A stretch of DNA of 64,000 bases from contig NZ_CP045496.1 of assembly GCF_015500075.1 (NCBI RefSeq), forward strand, positions 868,001-932,000, given 5' to 3'. Below the pieces are notes generated by a model. That model was not told the origin of the DNA. It did not search any database and saw only the letters and a program-made list of their open reading frames with translations. Shown piece by piece: positions 1 through 8,639 of the stretch. The number at the start of each line of letters is the position of its first letter. Position 1 is the first letter of the stretch. The translations under genes were made by a program, and so were the position numbers. Source of the DNA: Mesorhizobium sp. INR15 (GTDB taxonomy: Bacteria; Pseudomonadota; Alphaproteobacteria; Rhizobiales; Rhizobiaceae).

Positions 1-1
1 G

Positions 2-379
2 ATTTTCGACGGCGCGACCATTCCGGCCGCTTCCGGGTCGTTCGACTGGGTGACCATAGTCGACGTTCTCCACCACACGGACGATCCCGGCCGTCTTGTC
101 GCCGAAGCCGCAAGGGTCGCGCGCAAGGGCGTCGTCATCAAGGACCATCTGCGGGAAGGGCCCTTCGCCTACAGCACGCTCAGGTTCATGGACTGGGTGG
201 GAAACAGGGGCCACGATGTGAGGCTGCCCTATAACTATCTTTCCAGACAGGAGTGGGGCGCGATCTTCGGCCAGGCCGGGCTCAAGGCCCAAAGCTGGCG
301 CGAGAACCTGGCGCTCTACCCGTTTCCAGCGAACCTCCTGTTCGACAGGGGACTGCACTTCGTCGCATCGCTCCGCTAA
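2..379 (+). CDS. SAM-dependent methyltransferase, C-terminal part (5' end outside window)
   Basis: The reading frame is open from the first bases of the window, so the gene begins upstream and only about 125 residues are visible. The segment FDWVTIVDVLHHTDDPGRLV fits the post-motif-II region of class I (Methyltransf_11 type) SAM methyltransferases. There, the D-VLHH stretch precedes a helix and a strand such as RKGVVIKDHL. The SAM-binding glycine loop is not visible because it lies upstream. The substrate cannot be told. It converges on a GtrA/GT2 pair, which suggests a role in cell-surface lipid or polysaccharide modification, but that is inference from context only. An internal GTG at position 50 is in frame but is not the real start. 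Confidence 0.75.
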   Translation: MFDGATIPAASGSFDWVTIVDVLHHTDDPGRLVAEAARVARKGVVIKDHLREGPFAYSTLRFMDWVGNRGHDVRLPYNYLSRQEWGAIFGQAGLKAQSWRENLALYPFPANLLFDRGLHFVASLR

Positions 380-398
380 CCCAGCGGGGCGAACGCCT

Positions 399-806
399 TC
401 ACGTGGCTCTTTGATCGTCGCGAAATACCCAGACCGATGAAAGCACATAGCTCGCCGCGCCCGCGACGAGCGTGACGATGGCTGACATGGCCAGCGGCGA
501 CGCGGAAAATATCGATACGGCGACATGAGCGGACAGGCCCGCGACCATTGCACAGACAAGCTGGGTGACAAGATACCGCGGCAGTGCGCGGCCATGGTCG
601 TGCTGTCCCTCGAAGGTCCAGCCATGCTGCGCCGAATACGCCACTATGAACGCCAGCGCATAGGCGATGACACTTCCGAAAAACGGCGGCAAGCCGGCTG
701 AAACCAAGGCCCACGACAATACGAAGAACAGAAGCGCCGCTCCGACGCCGACCACGCCGAACCGGAAAAGCCGAACCGCGGCCAATTTTCGCGCAAGCCC
801 TTTCAC
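399..806 (-). CDS. GtrA family membrane protein
   Basis: The 135-residue protein has four predicted membrane segments, roughly residues 12-32, 38-58, 75-95 and 104-124. It has the GtrA-family layout: an N-terminal FRFGVVGVGAALLFFVLSW helix, an aromatic FEGQ-type turn after helix 2, and a short charged C-terminus with WVFRD. GtrA proteins are thought to help flip or present polyprenyl-phosphate-linked sugars, made by a partner GT2 enzyme, across the inner membrane. The start codon overlaps the stop of the upstream glycosyltransferase gene by 4 bases (ATGA), so the two are translationally coupled. The pairing strongly supports a GtrA/GtrB-like module. The sugar is unknown. Confidence 0.88.
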   Translation of the reverse strand: MKGLARKLAAVRLFRFGVVGVGAALLFFVLSWALVSAGLPPFFGSVIAYALAFIVAYSAQHGWTFEGQHDHGRALPRYLVTQLVCAMVAGLSAHVAVSIFSASPLAMSAIVTLVAGAASYVLSSVWVFRDDQRAT

Positions 807-2047
807 TTTTCAGCAAACCCGACGGATGCATCCGATCGGCCGGCCTGACCGGCCTTCAGCCGCTTGACCGGTATTTCCAGCACTCCGAGCAGAAATGCCG
901 AGAAAAAAGCCTGGAAAGAAATGACGATCAGGCTCAAGCCCATCACGACGATGCGCGGGATTTCGGAATCGTTGAGCGGACCGAAGCCAAGATGCGCCCA
1001 GCGCAGCACTGCGTAGCCGAAAAACAGGGCACCACCGGTGAAGCAGATGGCGGCGTTGCTGGCCAGACGATCGGTGCTGATGGTCCTGGTCAGCCAGTCG
1101 GAGCGCGGGTTTGCGGGAAGAATGCCGGTTATCTGCGCATAGTACCGCGAAATCGCGCCAAACGTGATCAGCTGGATGCCAGTCACGACCATGAAGCAGG
1201 CGGCGACAAAGGTGTTCAAGTCGAGCGACAGATTGTTGATCACCCGCAGCGGCCCGACCACGAGCAGCGCCGCGAACAGCAAGCCAAGCCCGCTAAGGAC
1301 AGCGCCCGGGATGAAGAACATCCAGCGTGGGTTGTAGACCAGAAGAAACTTCAGATGCCGCCACCCGTCACGCCAGGTCCTGAGATGCGGCGCGCGGCTG
1401 CGGCCATCAGGCTTAAGTGTCGTTGGCACCTCCTCGATACGCAGGCCGGCGAGCGCTCCACGCACCACCATCTCGCTGGCGAATTCCATGCCTGTCGTCT
1501 GCAGATCGAGCTTGCGGATGCTGTTAGCATTGAATCCGCGCAGGCCGCAGTGGAAATCGCCTGTCTGAATGCGGAAGAACAGCCTGCCAATGAAGCTCAG
1601 CACCGGATTGCCGAGATAGCGGTGTAGCAGCGGCATGGCGCCGGCTTCGATGCCACCCTGGAACCGGTTGCCCATGACCAGATCCGCGCCATCGCGCAGC
1701 CGCGACACGAACGCATCCAGCGCGCCGAAATCATAGCTGTCATCGGCATCGCCCATGATGATGAAGCGGCCCTTGGCGGCGGCGATGCCGCCCAGGAGCG
1801 CGGCGCCATAGCCCTTCTGTGCGACCGGCACGACACGGGCGCCGATCGCGGTGGCGATCTCTTGCGAGCCGTCCGTGCTGCCATTGTCGGCAATCAGCAC
1901 CTCGCCGGAAATCCGCGACCTGTCGAGGAAGGCCCTGGCCTTGCCGATGCAGACAGCCAGCGTCTCGGCCTCATTGAGGCACGGCATCAGGATTGTAAGT
2001 TCGAGTTGCTTGGTCTGGACGGCACTGATCGCGGTGACGGCGTTCAT
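803..2047 (-). CDS. GT2 family glycosyltransferase (dolichyl/polyprenyl-phosphate sugar synthase-like)
   Basis: The 414-residue protein starts with a GT-A fold: TILMPCLNEAETLAVCI is the nucleotide-sugar entry motif, ADNGSTDGS follows, and GDADDSYD carries the metal-binding acidic motif. It matches the DPM1-like branch of family 2. After about residue 240 there are hydrophobic segments (near 243-268, 282-302, 345-365 and 375-398) that anchor it in the inner membrane. It is expected to transfer a sugar from a nucleotide donor to a polyprenyl phosphate carrier. It is the first gene of a two-gene operon with the GtrA-like protein downstream, overlapping by 4 bases. The specific sugar and acceptor cannot be read from the sequence. 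Confidence 0.88.
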   Translation of the reverse strand: MNAVTAISAVQTKQLELTILMPCLNEAETLAVCIGKARAFLDRSRISGEVLIADNGSTDGSQEIATAIGARVVPVAQKGYGAALLGGIAAAKGRFIIMGDADDSYDFGALDAFVSRLRDGADLVMGNRFQGGIEAGAMPLLHRYLGNPVLSFIGRLFFRIQTGDFHCGLRGFNANSIRKLDLQTTGMEFASEMVVRGALAGLRIEEVPTTLKPDGRSRAPHLRTWRDGWRHLKFLLVYNPRWMFFIPGAVLSGLGLLFAALLVVGPLRVINNLSLDLNTFVAACFMVVTGIQLITFGAISRYYAQITGILPANPRSDWLTRTISTDRLASNAAICFTGGALFFGYAVLRWAHLGFGPLNDSEIPRIVVMGLSLIVISFQAFFSAFLLGVLEIPVKRLKAGQAGRSDASVGFAEK

Positions 2048-2277
2048 GGTCGCTGTTCCATCGAGTGGGCTTTGCGCCTGTCCTGGCGCGCATTCTCACC
2101 ATCCATGCCACGGCAAGACTTAAGAAAACGATGATGTAGAGCCTCGTCTTGTCATCATCCGTCCGCCAGGATCGCGCCGGGATGATTGATCCACATCTTC
2201 AAAATGTCTCGATTGGCAGATGAGCGGCGACGCTGTACAGGCAGTCATTGCCCAATCCGAGCGCGCCGGAGACCGCC

Positions 2278-3219
2278 ATGAAGCTGAAAATCGCCGTCCA
2301 GATGGACCATATCTCCACGGTGTCGATCGCCGGCGACACGTCGTTCGCGCTGTCGCTGGAGGCGCAGCGGCGCGGCCACCAGCTGTTCCACTATACGCCT
2401 GACCGGCTGTCGCTGCGCGACGGCAAGGTTTTTGCCCGTATCGAGGAAATGACCGTCCGCGACGAGAAGCGCAATCACTACACATTGGGCGACAAGGTGC
2501 GCACCGACCTGTCGGAGATGGATGTCATCCTGCTGCGGCAGGATCCGCCCTTCGACATGAACTACATCACCACCACGCATATCCTCGAGCGCATTCATCC
2601 AAAGACTTTGGTGGTCAACGACCCGGCCTGGGTTCGCAACAGCCCGGAAAAGATCTTCGTCACCGAATTCGCCGACCTGATGCCGGACACGCTGATCACC
2701 AAGGATCCGCTGGAGGTCGCCGCTTTCCGCAAGGAGTTCGGCGACATCATCGTCAAGCCGCTCTACGGCAATGGCGGCGCAGGCATTTTCCATCTGCTCG
2801 AGGCCGACCGCAACCTGGCCTCGCTGCTTGAAATGTTCGGCCAGCTGTTTCGCGAACCCTATATCGTGCAGCGCTACCTAAAGGACGTGCGCAAGGGCGA
2901 CAAGCGCATCATCCTGATCGACGGCGAGCCGGTCGGCGCCATCAACCGGGTGCCCGCCGAGCATGATTCCCGCTCCAACATGCATGTCGGCGGCCGCGCC
3001 GAGAAAACCGAGCTGACGGCGCGTGAGCGCGAAATCTGCGCCCGTATCGGCCCGTCGCTGAGAGAGCGTGGCTTCGTCCTCGTCGGCATCGATGTGATCG
3101 GCGACTACATGACCGAGATCAACGTGACCTCGCCGACCGGCGTGCGCGAAGTCGCCCGCTTCGGCGGCGCCGACATTGCCAGCCTGTTCTGGGATGCGGT
3201 GGAAGCCAAGCGGACGTAA
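2278..3219 (+). CDS. gshB: Glutathione synthetase
   Basis: This enzyme makes glutathione from gamma-glutamylcysteine and glycine using ATP, in the cytosol. The 313 residues match the usual length (E. coli about 316). Recognisable parts are the N-terminal KIAVQMDHI, the LLRQDPPFDMNYI stretch of the prokaryotic GSH-S N-terminal domain, and the ATP-grasp segment IIVKPLYGNGGAGIF. ITEINVTSPTGVRE-like residues (seen as MTEINVTSPTGVRE) near the end bind metal and substrate. The ATG at 2278 was chosen over an upstream in-frame one at 2248 because a GGAG lies 6 bases before it and the protein then begins like its family. Usual neighbours rsmI and yraN are about 34 kb away (see findings). Confidence 0.97.
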   Translation: MKLKIAVQMDHISTVSIAGDTSFALSLEAQRRGHQLFHYTPDRLSLRDGKVFARIEEMTVRDEKRNHYTLGDKVRTDLSEMDVILLRQDPPFDMNYITTTHILERIHPKTLVVNDPAWVRNSPEKIFVTEFADLMPDTLITKDPLEVAAFRKEFGDIIVKPLYGNGGAGIFHLLEADRNLASLLEMFGQLFREPYIVQRYLKDVRKGDKRIILIDGEPVGAINRVPAEHDSRSNMHVGGRAEKTELTAREREICARIGPSLRERGFVLVGIDVIGDYMTEINVTSPTGVREVARFGGADIASLFWDAVEAKRT

Positions 3220-3361
3220 TCCGTTTTCATTTTGTATTAACCCTGTTCCGTTTTTGCAGCCGGGTACAACCCGGGCGCGACCCAGGGAGCCGACGGTTCA
3301 CCCGATGTTCCTGTTTTGATCAAGTGATCGCCAAGGTTTGGGTGGCACGCGCCAGCGCCCT

Positions 3362-4273
3362 TCAGGGCCGCTGCCTTTCCTGCTCGCGGATGCCCGCCGT
3401 CTCGGCCAGCACCCAGTCGCGGAAAAGCTTGATCTTCGGCGTGTTGCGGCGGCTCTCCGAATGCACGAGCCAGTAGCCGTCGCCATCGGACCCCAGGGTC
3501 TCGAATGGCTGTATCAGCTGTCCCGTCGCCAGCAATGCCGTGTAGAGGTTGCGGGTGAGGATGGCTGCGCCCTGATCGGTCAGCGCGGCCATCGCATCAT
3601 AGGCCTGCGTGCCCAGTGCCGGGCCGGCGATGACGCGGCTGGGATCGAAGGGGACGCCGGCGGCTTCGAACCAGATCTTCCACCAGGGGTCGTCAGCGCA
3701 GCATAGCGCGACCTTGTAAAGATCCTCGGGGTGGCGGATGCCTCCTACGCTCGCGGCCAGCCTTGGGCTGAGCATCGGCGTGTAGTCGGCCTTGAACAGA
3801 TAATGCGCTGTCAGGCCGGGCCATTTGCCGGTTCCGGTCCGAATGCCGATATCCATGCCATCGCGCACGAAATCGGCCATACGGGACGACGTATCGACCT
3901 TCACCGCCAGATCCGGATGCATCAGCTGGAATGCTCCGAGGCGCACCGCCAGCCAATTCGAGGCGAATGTCTGGATGGTGGTGACGGAGAGCACGCCGCT
4001 GGCGCCGCCCTTCGTTGCCACCCACGCATCAGCCAGTGCCGAGAACGCGCCCGTGGCGTGCGGCGCCAGTTGTTCGCCAGCCTCGGTCAGGGCAATCTGC
4101 CTTGTTTTCCTTATGAAAAGCGGCGTTCCCGCGCGCTCTTCCAAAACCTTGATCTGATAGCTTGCCGCCGACTGGGTCATGCCGAGTTCTTCGGCCGCCT
4201 TGGTAAAGCTGCCCAACCGCGCGGTCGCTTCAAACACCCTGATCGCGCCCAAAGGCGGCAGTTCAAAGCTCAT
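3362..4273 (-). CDS. LysR-type transcriptional regulator (GcvA-like)
   Basis: The 303-residue protein has an N-terminal winged helix-turn-helix: residues 5-64 contain FEATARLGSFTKAAEELGMT and QSAASYQIKVLEERAGTPLF. It then has a LysR substrate-binding domain (about 90-295). The PPLGAIRVFEATARLGSF start and the WLAVRLGAFQLMHPDL segment resemble the GcvA/AmpR branch. It is divergent from a small DUF1127-like gene 103 bases away, which is a natural candidate target. Its effector is unknown. It sits between gshB and comM but is oriented against both. A perfect 6-bp dyad overlaps its ribosome binding site, which suggests autoregulation. Confidence 0.92.
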   Translation of the reverse strand: MSFELPPLGAIRVFEATARLGSFTKAAEELGMTQSAASYQIKVLEERAGTPLFIRKTRQIALTEAGEQLAPHATGAFSALADAWVATKGGASGVLSVTTIQTFASNWLAVRLGAFQLMHPDLAVKVDTSSRMADFVRDGMDIGIRTGTGKWPGLTAHYLFKADYTPMLSPRLAASVGGIRHPEDLYKVALCCADDPWWKIWFEAAGVPFDPSRVIAGPALGTQAYDAMAALTDQGAAILTRNLYTALLATGQLIQPFETLGSDGDGYWLVHSESRRNTPKIKLFRDWVLAETAGIREQERQRP

Positions 4274-4276
4274 GAC

Positions 4277-4295
4277 GCATCAATCCTCCTGATGC
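4277..4295. promoter_or_regulatory. Inverted repeat GCATCA-N7-TGATGC over the LysR gene leader
   Basis: Perfect 6-base arms flank a 7-base spacer. On the minus strand the spacer holds the AGGAGG ribosome binding site of the LysR gene, 10 or so bases before its ATG. The dyad could be a LysR operator for autoregulation or a short mRNA hairpin hiding the ribosome binding site. No T-N11-A box was confidently identified. Confidence 0.3.
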
Positions 4296-4376
4296 ATGAT
4301 ACGCGATGTTCGATTGGAAACCAAGGCTGCATCGGTGCACACTCCTGCCATCAACCAGACACGAAAGGACATGGCC

Positions 4377-4544
4377 ATGAGCACCACAGCACATCACACG
4401 ACGCCTCGCCGTCTGATCCTCGACTTTTTCGCCGCCCCCTTTCGGCCAAGGCCGCGCAGGTTCGACCAGAACGCACTGTCGGATCATTTCAAGCGCGACA
4501 TCGGCCTGCTCGACGGCCACGCACCTTACGGCAGCATCCGTTGA
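4377..4544 (+). CDS. Small DUF1127-like protein
   Basis: The 55-residue basic protein has the signature LSDHFKRDIGLLDG, which resembles the L-D-(H/R)-x-L-x-D-I-G-L core of DUF1127/YjiS-like peptides common in rhizobia. The RPRPRRF stretch gives it positive charge. Two ATGs are close (4371 and 4377). The second was chosen because AAAGGA lies about 8 bases before it and only 2 before the first. It is transcribed divergently from the LysR regulator. In Agrobacterium, short DUF1127 proteins have been linked to RNA turnover and phosphate-related physiology, but the role of this one is unknown. Confidence 0.65.
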   Translation: MSTTAHHTTPRRLILDFFAAPFRPRPRRFDQNALSDHFKRDIGLLDGHAPYGSIR

Positions 4545-4874
4545 GCGTGATGTGCTCCGCGCATAGCGGTTCCGCTTCAGGGGATCTAACTGACACGATG
4601 GGAGAGAAAGATGAGCGTGCCGGCGGAGGCTCTGGGTGCTAGGACGACTTCGCGGCACTTATGGAGGGCTGGCATGGAGCTTCTCTCGCACGCGTTCCGC
4701 GTCGGCAGACATGACCACCGAGGGGACACCTTCCTGGCCGCTAAGCCGTAATACTTGCCGATTTTGTTCCCTTATTGTTCTTGAACAATTCGAAAATCTA
4801 TGGTTGTCTCCGATGACATCGCTCACGGCCCGGTCGCATCGGGCGTGAGCGAGCCGGCATCCGGGGGCAGAAAA
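4545..4874. other. Intergenic stretch before comM; no gene supported
   Basis: About 330 bases between the DUF1127-like gene and comM. Short open frames here have no ribosome binding site or family resemblance. The last 75 bases are open in the comM frame from an ATG at 4800, but family alignment favours the start at 4875. The segment around 4750-4800 is more AT-rich than its surroundings and probably holds the comM promoter. Confidence 0.5.
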
Positions 4875-6407
4875 ATGGTGGCGCGGGTTCGCACGGTGGC
4901 TTTCCAGGGCATCGAGGCCGTGCCGGTCGACGTGCAGGTGATGATCGCGCCCGGCAAGGTCAACATGCACATCGTTGGCCTCGCCGACAAAGCGGTGGCC
5001 GAAAGCCGCGAGCGGGTACAGGCGGCACTGCATGCCTCGGGCCTGTCGATGCCGTCCAAGAAGGTCACCGTCAATCTGGCGCCCGCCGACCTGCCGAAGG
5101 AAGGCAGCCACTATGACCTGCCCATCGCGCTTGGCCTGATGGCGGCACTTGGCGCCATTCCGGGCGACATGCTGGCCAACTATGTCGTGCTGGGCGAGTT
5201 GTCGCTCGACGGCACCATCGCCGCGGTTGCCGGTGCACTGCCTGCGGCGATCGGCGCCAATGCCGAGGGCAAGGGCCTGATCTGCCCCTTCGCCTGCGGG
5301 CCGGAGGCGGCATGGGCGGGACGGGACTTCGACATTCTGGCGCCACGCAGCTTGATTGCCATCGCCAATCATTTTCGCGGCACGCAGGTGCTGTCACGGC
5401 CGGAAGCCGGTATTCATGCCTCGGCACGCGACCTGCCCGATCTCTGCGAGATCAAGGGCCAGGAGACTGCGAAGCGGGCGCTGGAAGTGGCCGCGGCCGG
5501 CGGCCACAATCTCCTCATGGTCGGCCCGCCGGGATCCGGCAAATCGATGCTGGCGCAGCGGCTGCCGTCAATCCTGCCGCCGCTGGCGCCGAAGGAGCTT
5601 CTGGAAGTCTCGATGATCGCTTCCGTCGCGGGCGAACTCGGCGAGGGCAAGCTGACCGACCGGCGGCCGTTCCGCGCGCCACACCATTCGGTATCGATGG
5701 CGGCGATGGTCGGCGGAGGCCTCAGGGCGCGTCCGGGCGAGGTGTCGCTTGCCCATCACGGCGTGCTGTTCCTCGACGAGTTTCCCGAATTCACGCCGCA
5801 GACGCTCGACGCGCTGCGCCAGCCGCTGGAAACCGGCGACTGCATGATCGCCCGCGTCAATTACCGCGTCACTTATCCGGCCCGCATCCAGCTGGTCGCG
5901 GCGATGAACCCATGCCGCTGCGGCATGGCCGGCGAACCGGGCTATCGCTGCGTGCGCGGCGAACGCTGCCGCACCGACTACCAGGCGCGCATTTCCGGCC
6001 CGCTGCTCGACCGTATCGATCTGCGCATCGAAGTGCCGGCGGTTTCGGCCAGCGACCTGATCCGGCCTGATCGGGCGGAGAAAAGTGCTGACGTGGCGCT
6101 GCGCGTGGCGCGCGCCAGAAATATCCAGCGCGAGCGCTTCGAAGCGCTCGGCGTAACCACAGCCACCACCAACGCGCATTGCTCGCCGGCTGTCATCGAG
6201 ACGATCGCCATGCCGGATGCCGCCGGCCTGGCCCTGCTTCGCGACGCCAGCGAGAAACTCGGCTTTTCCGCGCGTGCCTACCATCGCGTGCTGAAAGTCG
6301 CGCGAACGCTGGCCGACCTCGATGCCAGCGAAACCGTCGGCCGCATCCATCTGGCGGAGGCGATTTCTTATCGCATGAGTTCGGAGCGGGTGGCGCAGGC
6401 GGCATAG
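4875..6407 (+). CDS. comM: YifB/ComM family Mg chelatase-like AAA ATPase
   Basis: The 510-residue protein has the family order: an N-terminal ChlI-like S5 fold (FQGIEAVPVDVQV, HIVGLADKAVAESRERV), an AAA+ ATPase with Walker A GPPGSGKSMLA and Walker B VLFLDEFPEF, a four-cysteine zinc-type cluster (PCRCGMAGEPGYRC...C), and a C-terminal lid. In competent bacteria ComM is a hexameric helicase that drives branch migration of integrating DNA. In most bacteria the role is less clear. The start MVARVRTVAFQG at 4875 matches the family start, and a purine-rich GGGGG precedes it. In many rhizobia this gene lies near gshB, as here. Confidence 0.95.
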   Translation: MVARVRTVAFQGIEAVPVDVQVMIAPGKVNMHIVGLADKAVAESRERVQAALHASGLSMPSKKVTVNLAPADLPKEGSHYDLPIALGLMAALGAIPGDMLANYVVLGELSLDGTIAAVAGALPAAIGANAEGKGLICPFACGPEAAWAGRDFDILAPRSLIAIANHFRGTQVLSRPEAGIHASARDLPDLCEIKGQETAKRALEVAAAGGHNLLMVGPPGSGKSMLAQRLPSILPPLAPKELLEVSMIASVAGELGEGKLTDRRPFRAPHHSVSMAAMVGGGLRARPGEVSLAHHGVLFLDEFPEFTPQTLDALRQPLETGDCMIARVNYRVTYPARIQLVAAMNPCRCGMAGEPGYRCVRGERCRTDYQARISGPLLDRIDLRIEVPAVSASDLIRPDRAEKSADVALRVARARNIQRERFEALGVTTATTNAHCSPAVIETIAMPDAAGLALLRDASEKLGFSARAYHRVLKVARTLADLDASETVGRIHLAEAISYRMSSERVAQAA

Positions 6408-6652
6408 AAACCATCGATCCGCGACGTCTCGATACCGCACCACCGAGAGCCGGCACCCGTGGCATTGGTTGGTCCAGCGTGCCTTTCCGATCGCACAATG
6501 GCTCGGGAAACAATCCGGAAACAACGTGTAACAGTGCGGAAAAACTAGCGAAAAGAACAGGTCGCATAGTTGACCCTGGCGGCTGATGCCGCCGCGGGTG
6601 CCTTGAGGGAGGTAACCGGCGCTTGGCTATTCGATAGCCGCCGGAGGGGGCG

Positions 6653-8056
6653 ATGATGACCTATGACTATGCCGACACCGTGCTCTATATCAACGGGCGT
6701 TGGAGAGAAGGACTGCGGCCCGGTTTGCCGGTGATGAATCCGGCGACCGAGACACGCATAGGCACTTTTTCCGCAGCCGGCGTGAGGGACCTGGACGAAG
6801 CCGCGGCCAGCGCCGAGCGAGGGTTCTGGATATGGCGGCAGGTGAGCGCGCTTGAACGGCACCGGATACTGACACGGACGGCCGATCTGCTGCGCAAACG
6901 CATCGAGCCGATCGCACATCTCATGACGATGGAACAGGGAAAGCCGCTTGCCGAGTCTCGCGCCGAGACGGCGGCCGCTGCGGCCCTGATCGACTGGTTC
7001 GCGAATGAGAGCCAGGGCGAGGCGGCCGCCAACCAAAGGACCACCCAACTCGCGCCGGCCGGACCGTTGGCGGCGTTCGTGGCATGGAGTTTCCCCCTAG
7101 GACAGGCCGCGCGCAAGGTGTCGGCGGCGCTGGCCAGCGGCTGCTCCGTGGTTCTTGTGGGGCCCGAGGCGGCGCCGGCCAGCTGCGCCGCGCTTGCCGT
7201 TGCCTTCGCCGATGCCGGCCTGCCCGCCGGCGTCCTGAACCTGGTGTACGGCCCCCAAGCGGAGGTCGCGCCATACCTGATCGCCCATCCTGCGATCATG
7301 CAAGGCTCATACAGCGGCCCGGCGTCGCTCGGAGCGCGGCTGGCCGACCTGGCAAGCGCCCGTGGGAAGCGGATTGTCCTGGAGCTCAGCGGGCATGCCC
7401 CGGCGATCGTCTTCGCCGACGCCGAGATTGGCCTCGCGGTGAATTCGCTTTGCAGGGCGAAGTTCAGAAATGCGGGGCAAGCCCGTTTCGCGCCTTCGCG
7501 CATCCTGGTCCAGGAATCCGTCTACGAGCGGTTCCTCGACGACTTCATCGAAGCGACAAGGAGGATCACCATCGGAAACGGCCTTCGGGACGGCGTTGAG
7601 ATGGGCCCCCTTGCGGGCGAACATCGCTTCATGGCCGTGCAAGCCCTGGTGTCCGATGCGGTGGACCGGTCGGCTACCGTGGTGGCCGGTGGGCATCGCT
7701 TCGGCAATTTCGGACATTTCTTCTGGCCTACGGTCTTGACCGAGCCAACATCGGAAGCACGCTTGATGAACGACGAGCCTTTCGGGCCGATCGCGGTGAT
7801 CGGCCGCTTCGAGCGGTATGACGCCGCGATCACCGAGGCAAACCGCGTTGGTCCCGGCCTGGCTCTATATGCATACACGACGTCGAAAACAGCGATTGGC
7901 GATCTCAGACGCGATATCGCCAGCGACGTGTTGTTTCTCAATCAGCGCGACGGCCGATCGCTCAGCATGCCGTTTGGCGATATCAATGGCGGCGTCGAGG
8001 ATGAGGACACGCTGGAAAGCTTTGTGCAGGCAAGGCTGATAAGCCAATCCGCCTGA
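6653..8056 (+). CDS. Aldehyde dehydrogenase family protein lacking catalytic residues (probable pseudoenzyme)
   Basis: The 467-residue protein aligns along its length with NAD(P)-dependent aldehyde dehydrogenases of the succinate-semialdehyde type: NPATETRIGTFS near the start, LMTMEQGKPLAESRAE, VLELSGHAPAIVF and EPFGPIAVI. Several key positions are altered. The nucleophile motif reads FRNAGQARFAPSRI, with Arg278 where the catalytic Cys belongs. The oxyanion Asn of PWNFP is Ser146 (AWSFP), and the cofactor-binding Lys of VVLKP is Val169 (VVLVG). The general base Glu244 remains. Normal dehydrogenase chemistry is therefore unlikely. The frame is intact, with GGAGG upstream of the ATG, so it is not simply degraded. 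It stands alone and converges on a frameshifted gene. Confidence 0.85.
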   Translation: MMTYDYADTVLYINGRWREGLRPGLPVMNPATETRIGTFSAAGVRDLDEAAASAERGFWIWRQVSALERHRILTRTADLLRKRIEPIAHLMTMEQGKPLAESRAETAAAAALIDWFANESQGEAAANQRTTQLAPAGPLAAFVAWSFPLGQAARKVSAALASGCSVVLVGPEAAPASCAALAVAFADAGLPAGVLNLVYGPQAEVAPYLIAHPAIMQGSYSGPASLGARLADLASARGKRIVLELSGHAPAIVFADAEIGLAVNSLCRAKFRNAGQARFAPSRILVQESVYERFLDDFIEATRRITIGNGLRDGVEMGPLAGEHRFMAVQALVSDAVDRSATVVAGGHRFGNFGHFFWPTVLTEPTSEARLMNDEPFGPIAVIGRFERYDAAITEANRVGPGLALYAYTTSKTAIGDLRRDIASDVLFLNQRDGRSLSMPFGDINGGVEDEDTLESFVQARLISQSA

Positions 8057-8067
8057 CCATGCTTCGC

Positions 8068-8585
8068 TTAGCGCATGCTCGCGCCGTGCCGCCGCAGCCA
8101 ATGCGCCGTGACCGGCGAAGCGTCCTCAAGAGCGATGGTCCCCTGGTGGAACGAACCGTCCCAGCCCTCAGCGGTGATCCATGCCGTGTCGTCCGGGCCG
8201 GCATCCTTGCGAACCGGCATGTTGGCATAGGCCCGATAGGGGTTGCCCTCGAAGGCAACGCCGTAAGCACTGGATCCCGGGTGCTTCAGGCTGATGAAAA
8301 TGGCCTGATCTGGCTGACACAAGCCGCGCAAGGCTTGAGGCGGAATGACTTCACAAATCCCTCACTGGGGTGCCAGAAGGGCTCTTCCTCCGCACGCTCC
8401 TTCAGCTCCAGGTGCCATGGGCCGACAGCCAGGGACTCGCCGCGCAAACCGGCCTCTGCCGCGCCGACAGCCGACGCCTGCAAATCCAGGTAGGGCTTGA
8501 GGTAGATGGCGGGAACGACGACCACCAGAACGTAAAGGTGGTACCAGTATCGCCGCCGGACGCAACTCAGCCAGACGGTGTTCAT
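8068..8585 (-). pseudogene. Membrane-anchored hypothetical protein, disrupted by a -1 frameshift
   Basis: The first part (from ATG 8585) reads MNTVWLSCVRRRYWYHLY, a membrane segment near residues 15-34, a LQASAVGAAEAGL stretch, then a CAAC motif, and shifts frame close to 8303-8306. The other frame continues as AIFISLKHPGSSAYGVAFEG and ends at 8068 with natural-looking sequence (DTAWITAEGWDGSFHQ). Adding one base makes 172 residues in one frame. The whole appears to be an N-terminally anchored periplasmic protein. I do not recognise a named family. The break could be a true mutation or a sequencing error. It is convergent with the aldehyde-dehydrogenase-like gene, 11 bases apart. Confidence 0.6.
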
Positions 8586-8639
8586 TTTGCCGCCTGGATC
8601 CGGACAAGGCGTGCATCCTGAAATGCTTTCGCGGTCGCC

